DNA of 64,000 nt from Clostridium sp. CS001 (GTDB taxonomy: Bacteria; Bacillota; Clostridia; Clostridiales; Clostridiaceae): NCBI RefSeq assembly GCF_020443565.1, contig NZ_JAIZZN010000003.1, positions 124,001 to 188,000 of the forward strand, given 5' to 3'. Shown piece after piece: positions 45,738-55,200 of this stretch (the stretch's first letter is position 1; the number at the start of each line of letters is the position of its first letter). Position numbers and translations under genes: made by a program. The notes under the pieces were generated by a model. The model saw nothing but the letters and a program-made list of their open reading frames with translations. It ran no database searches and was not told the origin of the DNA.

Positions 45738-46574
45738 ATGAGAATAAATAAGAATCTTGCATCTTTAAATATATACAGAGAATATAGTAAAAACATTACT
45801 AAGCAAAGTGGAGCTTTAGAGCGAATATCTTCTGGTATTAAAATAAATAGTGCTAAGGATAACCCAAATGCAATAGCTCAAAGCGAGAGACTTAGAATGC
45901 AGATAAGAGGTCTTCAAATGGCTGCGAGAAACACTCAAGATGGGGTTAGCATGCTCCAAACAGCAGAAGGTGGCCTTGAGGGAATTACTAATAGCTTGCA
46001 AAGAGTTAGGGAATTATTAGTACAAGCAGGTGGAGTTACAACTCCAGAGGATAAGGAAACCATTAAAAATGAAATAAACCAAATGTTAAATGGAGCAGAG
46101 GATATGGCAAAGAATACTGAGTTTAATGGAGTTAAGCTTTTAGTTGATGATAAACTTAATGATAATAAGGGTTCAACTGTTATAGATACTGTCACAGGAG
46201 CCAATGTAGGAGAAATAATTCAAATACCAAGATATAATCTAACTAAAGAAGGATTAGGACTTGATAATTTAGATTTAGATGATATAGGTGATTCCTTAAA
46301 AAAAGTAGATAGTGCACTTGATATTATCATAAGTGCTAGAAGTAAGTATGGAGCATTAGAAAATAGATTTGAAAGTAACTATAGTTCAACAATAGAATTA
46401 TCTGATAAAATACAATCATCAGAAAGCACTATTAGAGATTCAGATATGGCCGAGGAAATGATGGGATATGCTAAGTATAACATTCTTATAGAAGCCGGGA
46501 ATTCTATGATGGCTCAAACAAATAAATTTCCACAGGATATATTAAGGGTACTCGAGAATGTTAGAAGTAGATAA
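45738..46574 (+). CDS. Second, divergent flagellin
   Basis: 278 aa. Flagellin N-terminus (RINKNLASLNIYREYSKN, then LERISSGIKINSAKDNPN) and C-terminus (SSESTIRDSDMAEEMMGYAK, ending FPQDILRVLENVRSR). It lacks the usual GDDAAGLAIS (has DNPNAIAQSE) and the QPQxVLxLLR end, and the C-terminal helix carries an extra ENVRSR. Likely a minor filament component or a specialised segment near hook or tip. GGAGTTG precedes the ATG; own sigma-28 promoter. Not a recent duplicate of the main flagellin. Confidence 0.92.
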   Translation: MRINKNLASLNIYREYSKNITKQSGALERISSGIKINSAKDNPNAIAQSERLRMQIRGLQMAARNTQDGVSMLQTAEGGLEGITNSLQRVRELLVQAGGVTTPEDKETIKNEINQMLNGAEDMAKNTEFNGVKLLVDDKLNDNKGSTVIDTVTGANVGEIIQIPRYNLTKEGLGLDNLDLDDIGDSLKKVDSALDIIISARSKYGALENRFESNYSSTIELSDKIQSSESTIRDSDMAEEMMGYAKYNILIEAGNSMMAQTNKFPQDILRVLENVRSR

Positions 46575-46600
46575 GGGACTCAGTTTAATGAGTTCTTTAT
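46571..46600 (+). terminator. Hairpin terminator of the second flagellin gene
   Basis: 12-bp stem with two G-U pairs (46571-46582 with 46589-46600), overlapping the stop codon, then a T-rich stretch. Confidence 0.65.
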
Positions 46601-46679
46601 CTATTTCTATAAAGTAGCAAAATTTATGATATAAAGTATAAAAGAGATGAAATTTATTTTTGATTAGGGAGATGAAAAA

Positions 46680-49600
46680 ATGACATATACAAAAAGAAGT
46701 ATAAAAAGCACTGCTGCTGCATTGATATTTTTGACGATGCTTTTCATAGTTTGCATTTCAAGTAGTATCCAAGGTGCGTCTTTAAATGATAACAATCAGG
46801 TTGATACAAAATATAATATAGCACCTGATAAGGTATGGAAGATTAACTTCAACAAAGAGATAGATTTAAATTCTATAAATAATGATAATGTTAAAGTTTA
46901 TGATAAAATTACAGGTGGAACAATATCTATTAATATAATAAAGGATTATAAGGATTATAAATCCTTTAAAATTGACTCTTACACAGACTATACAAAAGGT
47001 AAGGGTTATAGAATAGAAATCATAAATGTAAAAACAAAAGATAACAGTAAGACATTGAAACCTACCAAAATGGATTTTTATGTAAAAAATATATATTCTG
47101 GATTGCCAGGAGAAAATGGATTGATTATTATCGAAGATAAGGCCTATGCCACTGAGTATTTATTAACTCATAGTAAAGAAGTTAATGAGATTATTTTAAA
47201 CAAAGGCTATGATGTTTACTTTACCAATGATGTAAATTACGAACAACTTTCAAGTATACTTAAGTATGGATTTTTATATGGAAATACAGTGTCGAGAAAT
47301 TACGATAAAATGACGTATATTGATAGTCAAGGGAAGAATCATTTATATATTTGGGATAAAGAAAATCAAGAGTATAAGTTATATCCGGCAACTGTAGATT
47401 TAAAAATTGTAGTGAGAAGCGATGTAAAGTTAATTAGCGTTACGCCAAGTAATTTGGTTTCTGTGCCTGGGGCAAGGTACTATAAATTAAAACATAGTAG
47501 CTCTATTAGTGATTTTGAGAAGGCTATGATTTATACCACCAACGATAAGATGGAAGAAATATCAATATTGTCTAGTGATAAAACAGTGCTGGCAAAGGGA
47601 TATTTTAGCATTCAAGCCAACATGATAATAAAATGTTATTTAGATACTGTTGATGGATATGGCTCGGGTAATACAAGTGGAAATATTAATAATAATGGTA
47701 TAGTTGCATTGGATTCAAATGGATTTATTTACTATTCAAATTCATGGGATAAAGAAAAACTTTATAAAATGGGATTTGATGGTGTGTTTAATAAAAAGAT
47801 AAGTGAGGATAAAGCTCAATATATAAACATAACTCAAGATTATATTTATTATAGTAATTACTCAAATGGAGGAAAGTTATATAGATCAGAATTAGATGGT
47901 TCAAAGTCACAGCTTCTTGTAGATGATAAAGCGGCTTATATAACTTTATCAGGAGATTATATTTATTATAGCAACCATTCCGATGGGGGAAAATTATATA
48001 AAGTTAAAAAAGATGGTTCTGATGCAATTAAAAATCACGGTAATCCAGTTGCAAATGCATCAACAGGTGAGGTTGCCTATATTAGTATTGATGGAGAATG
48101 GATTTATTATATTAATCATTTAGATGGACACAAACCTTATGTAATAAATAAAGACGGTACTTATAAGGGGAAATTAAGTGATGAATATGCCACTAGTTTA
48201 CAAGTATATGGAGATTCAGTTTACTATTGCTCCGGAGGCGGAGTTATAAGCAAAGTTAAAAAAGATGGTACTGGAGGCATAGTACGTATTAAAGGTACTG
48301 CTTCAGAAATCAACAAAGGCTTTCATATCAATGTATTTGATGAGTGGCTTTATTATAGTAACTCAGAAGATAAAAATAAATTATACAAAATTAAAACTAA
48401 TGGAAGTGGAGAAAAAATAAAACTTTCAGAGGATTCAGTAGGATATATTAATATTGTTTCAGGATATATATACTACAACACAACAAATGGAAAGTTATTT
48501 AGAATTGATTTGAACGGAAATACAGCCACAAAACCAGAAGAAGTTGGGGGCAAGCCTGTTATAGAAAATATTTTGGATATAAATAACTTAAGGGCTGTTG
48601 TATCCTTCCAAGATGTTAATGAAGATATAAAGTTCCTCGAGAAAAAGTACCTACCAGAGAAGGTAGCTGCTATAATGGGGGATAATATCATGAAGCAACT
48701 AGTGGTAATTTGGGATACTACAAAGGTTACAGTTAAAGATGGGATTAGAACCTATAAGGGTAACGCAGTTGGATATAACAAAACTATAACTTTTGATTTA
48801 GTATTGCCATCAGAAATGCTAAATGATACTAATGAGATAAATATTTATAATAATAATGGTAAAAATGATACTGTGGAAGTAGTAGCTATTCAAACAGATA
48901 TAAGCAACACTGCTCGCAGAATACAAGAGGGAGAAATAATTAGAGTATATAGCGATGAGGAATGTAAATATAAATTAGGAGAAGGAAAAGTAACTAGAGA
49001 GAAGAAGGTATTGATTCAAAAACTAGATTTGGATGCCTTTGGCAAAAGTATTTGGATTACTATAACCAGAATTGGTAAAGCTGAAAGCGCACCAACAGAG
49101 GTTAAACAAGTAGAAGCACCAATAATACAATTAGATGCTGCAAGAGATAAAGATTATGCTAATTTAGGGTTAGATATAAGGGATTTTAGCATTGGGCAAT
49201 GGAAACCATCAGCTAAAAATCCATATGTTAATACAATAGCACCAACGCAATCTATCTACATTGTACCTTCTAAAGTTGTATTGGACATGAAGAGCTTCCA
49301 AGCAAAGGAAGAGTTAATTAGTATTGCTACTAACTCTTGGGATGGAGCAAAACTATACAACGATTTGACTGGCGATAAATTAGAACTTAGAAAATTAGAT
49401 AGTAAAAAAACATTATTTAAAGCTCAAAATTATGATGTGTATATAGCAACTAAGTACTCTGGTGAAGGTGGTCCTGATAGTGATGGAAAGCGTCCACGTG
49501 TAAATGGGATGATATCTAGCGATACTCCTTCTATTATGTTGGCTAAAGAAGAAGCATTACCTAAAAAGCCAATTATAATTACACAAAGAGTAAGAACTAG

Positions 49601-50960
49601 AGAAAGAGATGTAGATAAAGATGGAATAGCAATAGGAACAGCAATAGGAACAGAAATTACATTGGCTATAGCCCCTGCAATAGGAGAAACTGCTTGGATT
49701 GTACCAGTTGAAGATATTGCAAAGGTAAAAGGATGGAAGTGGGAAGATAGGGACAAGTGGTTAGGTTCTACTGGATGGGTTAATGAAGGAGGTAATAATC
49801 CATATGATCCTTTTAAAGAATTGGAAAAAGAATATGCTAAGTATGGCACGCAATTGGAAAACATTACAAAGTTAGTTGGAGATGGATCCAATAAATTTAT
49901 TAAAGCTCCTTTAGGAATGAAGGATGATGCCAAATATAAAGATAAGAACTATAAATTATTTATAGTAAATGGTGTAGGCGCATCAGTGGAAGGCGGAGCC
50001 TCTTTAAGAGATACAAATGATAGCATTATAGTAGATAATCAAGCATCAACATTATCACTCTTATCAAAGATAGTTGTAAAAGCTGGAGATTTCATTAAAG
50101 TTAAAACTTCGGAGAATCCAAATATGCCATTGGAATCTGAACGAGCAAGGGTGTTTATTATAGATGGTGACAGTGATGTGTATACCCTCGAGCAACTTGA
50201 AAATTCAGTAAAAAATAAAAATGGAAAGTTTATCAATGTAAGAAATAAAGATGTGTATAAACTATATACAACAGGTTTAGAAGCTAAAGAAAGTAATTTT
50301 AAAAAACCTAACTATACTATTGTAGTAGTTGATGATGCTGGAAATGTTTCACCGTTATATCGAGTTAGTATTGTGGTTAAGACTTATGAATTAAAGGAAC
50401 TATTTGTGGAAGTGACTAATAAATTGGGAATCACAAATACAGAGGATAAAGCTACCATAAGTAGAATGAATAGTTTGATTTCATATCTACCTAACGTAAA
50501 AAAGATTATAGAAAACGCAAGTTACGAGAGTCAAAACAATATAACAGATGCTTTTAATAATTTAAAAAGTAAATATTCATCTTTTTTAAATTTATTAGAT
50601 CCTAAACCTGCTATAATAACTAAAGATATTGATGTATCTGAGCCGATGTTTACATACAAAGATCCAGCAGAAGTAGATAGTAGCTCAATTAAGGTTAATA
50701 TCAAATCAGATAAAGCAGCAACAGCTCATTATGTAGTGTTGCCAGCAGATTTTCAGTGTCCAGATTATAAACTATTAATGCATTCTAATAGTTTAGGTAT
50801 GATAAAAAGTACAATTCCTCTTTTGAAAAACACAGAAAAACCGCTAGAAATAGATATAACTTCTTTAAAATCAAAAACAGATTACATTATTTATGTAGTA
50901 TTAGAGGATGATGATCTTAACTATTCTGATGTTGAAAAGATAGAATTTACAACTAAATAA
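46680..50960 (+). CDS. Large secreted multidomain protein (SbsA-Ig-like, DUF5050 propeller, shared module)
   Basis: 1426 aa. Signal peptide (STAAALIFLTMLFIVCISSS). Residues ~42-137 resemble an SbsA/Big-type Ig domain (KVWKINFNKEIDLNSINNDN); ~341-615 hold repeats of the DUF5050 type (GFIYYSNSWDKEKLYKM, DYIYYSNYSNGGKLYRS, GDYIYYSNHSDGGKLYKV), probably a beta-propeller; ~720-813 is one copy of the module found eight times in the minus-strand secreted protein (INIYNNNGKNDTVEVV ... ITRIGKAESAPTEV); the last ~120 residues look Fn3-like. No cell-wall anchor seen. GGGAGATG precedes the ATG. No sigma-28 site upstream. Function unknown; surface or filament-associated adhesin is only a guess. Confidence 0.8.
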   Translation: MTYTKRSIKSTAAALIFLTMLFIVCISSSIQGASLNDNNQVDTKYNIAPDKVWKINFNKEIDLNSINNDNVKVYDKITGGTISINIIKDYKDYKSFKIDSYTDYTKGKGYRIEIINVKTKDNSKTLKPTKMDFYVKNIYSGLPGENGLIIIEDKAYATEYLLTHSKEVNEIILNKGYDVYFTNDVNYEQLSSILKYGFLYGNTVSRNYDKMTYIDSQGKNHLYIWDKENQEYKLYPATVDLKIVVRSDVKLISVTPSNLVSVPGARYYKLKHSSSISDFEKAMIYTTNDKMEEISILSSDKTVLAKGYFSIQANMIIKCYLDTVDGYGSGNTSGNINNNGIVALDSNGFIYYSNSWDKEKLYKMGFDGVFNKKISEDKAQYINITQDYIYYSNYSNGGKLYRSELDGSKSQLLVDDKAAYITLSGDYIYYSNHSDGGKLYKVKKDGSDAIKNHGNPVANASTGEVAYISIDGEWIYYINHLDGHKPYVINKDGTYKGKLSDEYATSLQVYGDSVYYCSGGGVISKVKKDGTGGIVRIKGTASEINKGFHINVFDEWLYYSNSEDKNKLYKIKTNGSGEKIKLSEDSVGYINIVSGYIYYNTTNGKLFRIDLNGNTATKPEEVGGKPVIENILDINNLRAVVSFQDVNEDIKFLEKKYLPEKVAAIMGDNIMKQLVVIWDTTKVTVKDGIRTYKGNAVGYNKTITFDLVLPSEMLNDTNEINIYNNNGKNDTVEVVAIQTDISNTARRIQEGEIIRVYSDEECKYKLGEGKVTREKKVLIQKLDLDAFGKSIWITITRIGKAESAPTEVKQVEAPIIQLDAARDKDYANLGLDIRDFSIGQWKPSAKNPYVNTIAPTQSIYIVPSKVVLDMKSFQAKEELISIATNSWDGAKLYNDLTGDKLELRKLDSKKTLFKAQNYDVYIATKYSGEGGPDSDGKRPRVNGMISSDTPSIMLAKEEALPKKPIIITQRVRTRERDVDKDGIAIGTAIGTEITLAIAPAIGETAWIVPVEDIAKVKGWKWEDRDKWLGSTGWVNEGGNNPYDPFKELEKEYAKYGTQLENITKLVGDGSNKFIKAPLGMKDDAKYKDKNYKLFIVNGVGASVEGGASLRDTNDSIIVDNQASTLSLLSKIVVKAGDFIKVKTSENPNMPLESERARVFIIDGDSDVYTLEQLENSVKNKNGKFINVRNKDVYKLYTTGLEAKESNFKKPNYTIVVVDDAGNVSPLYRVSIVVKTYELKELFVEVTNKLGITNTEDKATISRMNSLISYLPNVKKIIENASYESQNNITDAFNNLKSKYSSFLNLLDPKPAIITKDIDVSEPMFTYKDPAEVDSSSIKVNIKSDKAATAHYVVLPADFQCPDYKLLMHSNSLGMIKSTIPLLKNTEKPLEIDITSLKSKTDYIIYVVLEDDDLNYSDVEKIEFTTK

Positions 50961-51063
50961 GAATAATTAGCAATTCAAACCTATGATATATCATATTAAA
51001 AAACTCATTCTAACTTAGTGTATGATTACAAATAATTATAATGAATTTAATACAGTAACTGTA

Positions 51064-51096
51064 AAAACAGGCTTAATGAAAATTAAGTCTGTTTTT
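51064..51096 (+). terminator. Terminator ahead of the flgB operon
   Basis: 14-bp stem with one wobble pair (AAAACAGGCTTAAT / ATTAAGTCTGTTTT), a GAAA loop, then TTGTATAATT. Placed ~100 bases past the 1426-aa gene. Confidence 0.8.
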
Positions 51097-51136
51097 GTAT
51101 AATTAAGTCTATTCTTGTATAAGATTGTTAAAACTA

Positions 51137-51164
51137 TTGACAATATAGAACAGTAATGTATAAT
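51137..51164 (+). promoter_or_regulatory. Consensus sigma-A promoter of the flgB-fliL operon
   Basis: TTGACA (51137-51142), 16 bases, TATAAT (51159-51164), both hexamers perfect. Expected start ~51171, so the leader to flgB is ~290 nt. Confidence 0.8.
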
Positions 51165-51458
51165 AAAATAGGTTTGAAATAAAAATCCAGATAACATAAA
51201 GATTGCCAGAAGGGAAACATGGCAATTAAAATATGTATTTCAACAGTGAAATATAGAATCTTAAATTGTAAAGTTAATTAAATTAATAAAATAATCGGAA
51301 GATTATATTCACTAAGATAAACAAATAGTATATAATAAGATTATTAAAGTCGAAATTTTAGATTTTGAAAATAAACTTAGCTAATTTTTATTAAAGTGAT
51401 AGGTTTTAAGAAGGGATTTTGAACTATATGTCTAATTAATAGAGTAGGAGATGATTTT

Positions 51459-51863
51459 GTGAATATAAAGGGAGAATCTGTAAATATAAACACCTACGAT
51501 TTGCTAAAAAATAGCATGGATGCTTCCGCATTGAGGGGCAAAGTTATTGCAAATAACATTTCAAATATTAATACAAAAGGTTATAAAAAGCTTTATGTTA
51601 CATTTGAAGATACCTTAAATAACAGTATGAGTGGAGATACACTAAAAACTGACAATAATAAGCATATTCAAACAGGGAGCACCAGTGGGGAAATTGCAGT
51701 ACAAAGAGATGAAAGCACTAGCATGAGACAAGACGGTAACAATGTAGATATTGACCTAGAAATGACTAATCAAGCAGCAAATGAATTAATGTATAACGCT
51801 TTAGTTAAACAAGTTAATAGTAAGATTTCGCTTACTAGTTATATTATAGGAGGAGGAAAATAA
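51459..51863 (+). CDS. flgB: Flagellar proximal rod protein FlgB
   Basis: 134 aa. The rod-protein segment [20 protein letters not shown] continues to [16 protein letters not shown]; the C-terminal helix is [20 protein letters not shown]. The start is GTG 51459 behind AGGAGATGA. First gene of the early operon; its stop overlaps the flgC start (TAATG). Confidence 0.94.
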   Translation: MNIKGESVNINTYDLLKNSMDASALRGKVIANNISNINTKGYKKLYVTFEDTLNNSMSGDTLKTDNNKHIQTGSTSGEIAVQRDESTSMRQDGNNVDIDLEMTNQAANELMYNALVKQVNSKISLTSYIIGGGK

Positions 51864-52297
51864 TGAATAATGCTTTCATGGGAATGAGAATAAGCTCTAG
51901 CGGGCTAACTGCAGAAAGACTAAGAATGGACACTATAGTGTCAAATATAACAAATGCAACAACTACAAGAGGAGAAAATGGACAACCATACATAAGAAAA
52001 ATAGCTGTGTTTCAAGAAAGCTTGCAAAAGGAGTTAGATAAAACTAGTGGTACATACAAGGATAGTTTTAGAGGAGTCAAGGCTGTTGGTATTGAAAATG
52101 ATGGTTCTCCTTTAAGAAAAGTTTATAATCCATCACATCCAGATGCAGATAACCAAGGGTATGTTACAATGCCTAACGTAAATATTTTAAATGAAATGGC
52201 AGATATGATTGCTTCAACAAGAGCATATGAGGCAAATGTAAGTTCTATAAATGCCCAAAAGAGTATGTTTTCAAAAGCTTTAGAAATAGGTAGATAG
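51863..52297 (+). CDS. flgC: Flagellar proximal rod protein FlgC
   Basis: 144 aa. [20 protein letters not shown] near the N-terminus, [20 protein letters not shown] and [20 protein letters not shown] at the C-terminus are FlgC signatures. Overlaps flgB by one base; AGGAGGA lies inside the end of flgB. Builds the rod with FlgB and FliE. Confidence 0.95.
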   Translation: MNNAFMGMRISSSGLTAERLRMDTIVSNITNATTTRGENGQPYIRKIAVFQESLQKELDKTSGTYKDSFRGVKAVGIENDGSPLRKVYNPSHPDADNQGYVTMPNVNILNEMADMIASTRAYEANVSSINAQKSMFSKALEIGR

Positions 52298-52308
52298 GAG
52301 AGGGATTT

Positions 52309-52608
52309 ATGAATATTAATGCTTACATCCAAAATGCTAAAATACATAATGAAATTCAAAAAAATGTTATAGAAGGTGATAAGAAAAGTAATGGGTTCTT
52401 AGACACTTTAAAAGAAAAGTTAAATGAGGTTAATGATAAGCAAATAGAAGCAGACAATATTACTCAAAAGTTTATAAAGGGTGAAGAGGATGACATTCAT
52501 AAAGTTATGTTATCTACAGAAGAAGCTAAACTGTCATTAGAACTTGCAGTGCAAATTAGAAATAAACTTGTTGATGCATATGGGGAATTTAATAGGATGC
52601 AGATATAG
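52309..52608 (+). CDS. fliE: Flagellar hook-basal body protein FliE
   Basis: 99 aa. The conserved C-terminal region (GEEDDIHKVMLSTEEAKLSL, then ELAVQIRNKLVDAYGEFNRM) identifies FliE, the adapter between MS ring and rod. GGAGAGGG precedes the ATG. Lies between flgC and fliF as in most Firmicutes. Confidence 0.94.
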   Translation: MNINAYIQNAKIHNEIQKNVIEGDKKSNGFLDTLKEKLNEVNDKQIEADNITQKFIKGEEDDIHKVMLSTEEAKLSLELAVQIRNKLVDAYGEFNRMQI

Positions 52609-52623
52609 TAAGGGGTGCTGGAT

Positions 52624-54180
52624 ATGAACAAGCTGCTTGAAATAAAAAATAAGCTTTCGCAATGGTTTGTTAACTTAAGTAAAAGTAAAAAGATAGCTTA
52701 TAGTTTACTTGCGGGCGTAATTGTAGTAGCTCTTAGCTCTTTTATAATAATGGCATCAAAAGTTAAGTATGATGTGTTATTTTCAAATATGACATCAGAG
52801 GATTCTGGCGCTATAGTAGCAAAGTTAAAAGAGAAAAAGGCTCAATATAAAATAACCGGTAACTCAATACTGGTGCCAAAGGGAAATATCGATAGTCTTA
52901 GAATGGAACTTATGTCAGAGGTTGATATTAAAGAAGGAAGTAACGGATTTGAACTCTTTGATAATGGTAAAATGGCACCTACAGACAAAGAAACTAGTAT
53001 TATGTACCAAAGAGCTTTAGCAGGTGAAATTGAAAGAGCTATTAAATCTTTTCCAGAAATCGAAGGAGCTAAGGTTAATTTAGTCTTGCCAGAAAACACA
53101 GCTTTCGTTCGCGAAACGGAGCCAGCAAGTGCATCTGTAGTAATAAAACTTAAAGCAGGTACTAAGTTAAATAACTCACAGGTAAAGGCAATAGTTTCTT
53201 TACTTACAGGTGCGGTGGAAAACCTGCCAAAGGAAAACGTTAGCATAGTTTCTGATAAGTTTGAGCTTTTAACAGAAGGGTTATATGAGGAAGAAAAAGA
53301 CACATTAATTGGGTCTACAGACAAGCAACAACTTTTAAAGGCAGAAATTGAAAAGGGTTTGGAAGCAAAGATAATGAAGGTTTTAGAACCTATATATAAA
53401 AATGGAGTAAAGGTTTCAGTTAATACAGATCTTGACTTTGATGCCCTTCAAAAAAACAGTGTTAAATATGAACCACAAGGAACTATTGTAAGCTCACATG
53501 AGGTTGAGACGGTAGACAATGGTTCTACTACTGGAGTATCCTCTAGTCCTGTGGATAATGCAACTCAAAACACAACACCTGTAACCACCAATAATGGTAA
53601 CGTGGTTAATAAAGATATTACAAAGAATTTTGAAATTTCAAAGATAGAAGAATCTTCAGTGAAAGCACCTGGGGGAATTAAGAAAATTACTACTTCCGTT
53701 GTATTGGATGGCAATTTAGATGAAAATACTAGAACGGCTGTAAACAATTTAGTTATAAATGCCATAGGATATTCAGAAACCAGAGGAGACTCTATAAGTG
53801 TAGAAGGATTGGACTTTAATAGTGATAGCAAGAAAGAAACTGAAAAGGTACTTCAAGATATTGAAGATGCCCGAAAATTAGCGGAAAAGCAAGCACTATA
53901 CACTCGTATTGGATTTGCAGCTGCGGCTATTATATTATTTGTTATATTATTATTTGCAATCCGTAGATCTAAAAAGAAAGCAAACAACGTGCCAGAAGGC
54001 ATTGATATGGTAATTGGAGATGAAATAGCTCCAAAACAACAAGAAGTATTTGCTCCTATTGAATTTGAAGTTAACGATAAAAATTCCCATATGGAGAAGG
54101 AAGTTAAAAAGTATGCTGCAGAGAAACCAGAACAGGTTGCAGATATAGTTAAGTCTTGGCTGACGGAAGATGAGAGGTGA
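52624..54180 (+). CDS. fliF: Flagellar MS-ring protein FliF
   Basis: 518 aa. N-terminal membrane segment ~27-44 (LLAGVIVVALSSFIIMAS), two YscJ/FliF ring-building domains (VLFSNMTSEDSGAIVAKLKE; MYQRALAGEIERAIKSFPEI; KVNLVLPENTAFVRETEPAS), a polar Thr/Asn-rich loop, a C-terminal membrane segment ~427-450 (IGFAAAAIILFVILLFAI) and the cytoplasmic FliG-binding tail ending VKSWLTEDER. I choose ATG 52624 behind AAGGGGTG rather than the GTG inside that site. Confidence 0.95.
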   Translation: MNKLLEIKNKLSQWFVNLSKSKKIAYSLLAGVIVVALSSFIIMASKVKYDVLFSNMTSEDSGAIVAKLKEKKAQYKITGNSILVPKGNIDSLRMELMSEVDIKEGSNGFELFDNGKMAPTDKETSIMYQRALAGEIERAIKSFPEIEGAKVNLVLPENTAFVRETEPASASVVIKLKAGTKLNNSQVKAIVSLLTGAVENLPKENVSIVSDKFELLTEGLYEEEKDTLIGSTDKQQLLKAEIEKGLEAKIMKVLEPIYKNGVKVSVNTDLDFDALQKNSVKYEPQGTIVSSHEVETVDNGSTTGVSSSPVDNATQNTTPVTTNNGNVVNKDITKNFEISKIEESSVKAPGGIKKITTSVVLDGNLDENTRTAVNNLVINAIGYSETRGDSISVEGLDFNSDSKKETEKVLQDIEDARKLAEKQALYTRIGFAAAAIILFVILLFAIRRSKKKANNVPEGIDMVIGDEIAPKQQEVFAPIEFEVNDKNSHMEKEVKKYAAEKPEQVADIVKSWLTEDER

Positions 54181-54186
54181 TAAATA

Positions 54187-55200
54187 GTGGCTAAAAGTGA
54201 GAAACTTACGGGAATACAGAAGGCAGCTATATTATTTATAACCTTAGGGCCAGACGCTTCCTCAGGTATAATAAAGAAGTTGCCAGAAAAAGATATTCAA
54301 AAGATAACCTACGAAATTGCTAATATAACTTCCGTAAAATCAGAGCAAAGATTAGCAATTTTGGACGAATTTATGGGAATGAATAAAGCAAAAGATTTTC
54401 TATTAGAAGGTGGAGTAGAATATGCAAGAAATTTGCTTTCAAAAGCATTGGGTAGTCAGAGAGCAAAAGATATATTAGATAAGGTTATGGAAGAAACCCA
54501 ACAGTATAGACCTTTTTCTATTGTTAGAAAAGCAGATGCACATCAGCTGCTAAACGTTATGTCTAGTGAACATCCACAAACCATAGCACTTATTATGTGT
54601 TATATGCAACCAGATAAGGCTGCGCAGATAATGTCAGAACTACCTTTGGATCTGCAAAGTGAAGTATCTTATAGAATAGCAACTATGAGTAGTATTTCTC
54701 CAATGGTTGTAAAAGAAATAGAAAAGGTTTTAAATGGTAAGTTATCTTCTGTTATTAGAACGGATAGTGCTGTCATTGGCGGAATAGATTCCTTAGTTGA
54801 TATTTTAAATCAAGTAGATAGAACCACAGAGAAGAATATTACAGAAGGTCTTGAAAGAGAAGATGCAGAACTAGCAGAAAAAATTAAAGAATCTATGTTT
54901 GTATTTGAAGATATTATTACATTAGATGATGTTTCAATACAAAGGATTTTAAGAGAAGTAGATGTTAAAGACTTGTCACTTGCATTAAAGGGATGTTCAG
55001 AAGAGGTGGCAAATAGTATATTTAAGAATCAATCTAAGAGAGCCGCAGCATCTTTGAAAGAGGATATGGAGTTCTTAGGACCTGTAAGACTTATGGATGT
55101 TGAAAAAGCACAACAAAAAATTGTTGGTATTTTAAGGCGATTAGATGAAGCAGGTGAAATTGTGCTTTCAAGAGGTGGAGAAGATGCAATTATCCTATAA
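54187..55200 (+). CDS. fliG: Flagellar motor switch protein FliG
   Basis: 337 aa. N-terminal KLTGIQKAAILFITLGPDAS, middle EHPQTIALIMCYMQPDKAAQ (EHPQTIA motif) and C-terminal DVSIQRILREVDVKDLSLAL with the charged torque helix. Couples to MotA. GTG 54187 follows GAGGTGAT. Its end overlaps the fliH start by 17 bases. Confidence 0.95.
   Translation: MAKSEKLTGIQKAAILFITLGPDASSGIIKKLPEKDIQKITYEIANITSVKSEQRLAILDEFMGMNKAKDFLLEGGVEYARNLLSKALGSQRAKDILDKVMEETQQYRPFSIVRKADAHQLLNVMSSEHPQTIALIMCYMQPDKAAQIMSELPLDLQSEVSYRIATMSSISPMVVKEIEKVLNGKLSSVIRTDSAVIGGIDSLVDILNQVDRTTEKNITEGLEREDAELAEKIKESMFVFEDIITLDDVSIQRILREVDVKDLSLALKGCSEEVANSIFKNQSKRAAASLKEDMEFLGPVRLMDVEKAQQKIVGILRRLDEAGEIVLSRGGEDAIIL

Larger units (their letters stand above)
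50961..51458. other. Gap ahead of the basal-body operon: terminator, sigma-A promoter and long leader
   Basis: 498 bases without a gene. Contains the terminator 51064-51096, the promoter 51137-51164 and a ~290-nt leader with two perfect short hairpins: ATTGCCA/TGGCAAT (51206-51230) and TATTTCA/TGAAATA (51237-51254). I do not recognise a known riboswitch in it. Confidence 0.65.

Noticed and set aside
46610-46637. TAAAGTAG followed by 11 bases and ATATAAAG ahead of the 1426-aa gene, as a ninth sigma-28 promoter
   Set aside because: The -35 is good but the -10 lacks the CGAT core shared by all eight accepted sites; it is what AT-rich DNA gives by chance.
51171-51458. c-di-GMP riboswitch in the flgB leader
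   Set aside because: No GGGCAAAC/ACGCAAAG-type GEMM-I core and no recognisable GEMM-II core could be read; only simple hairpins are visible.
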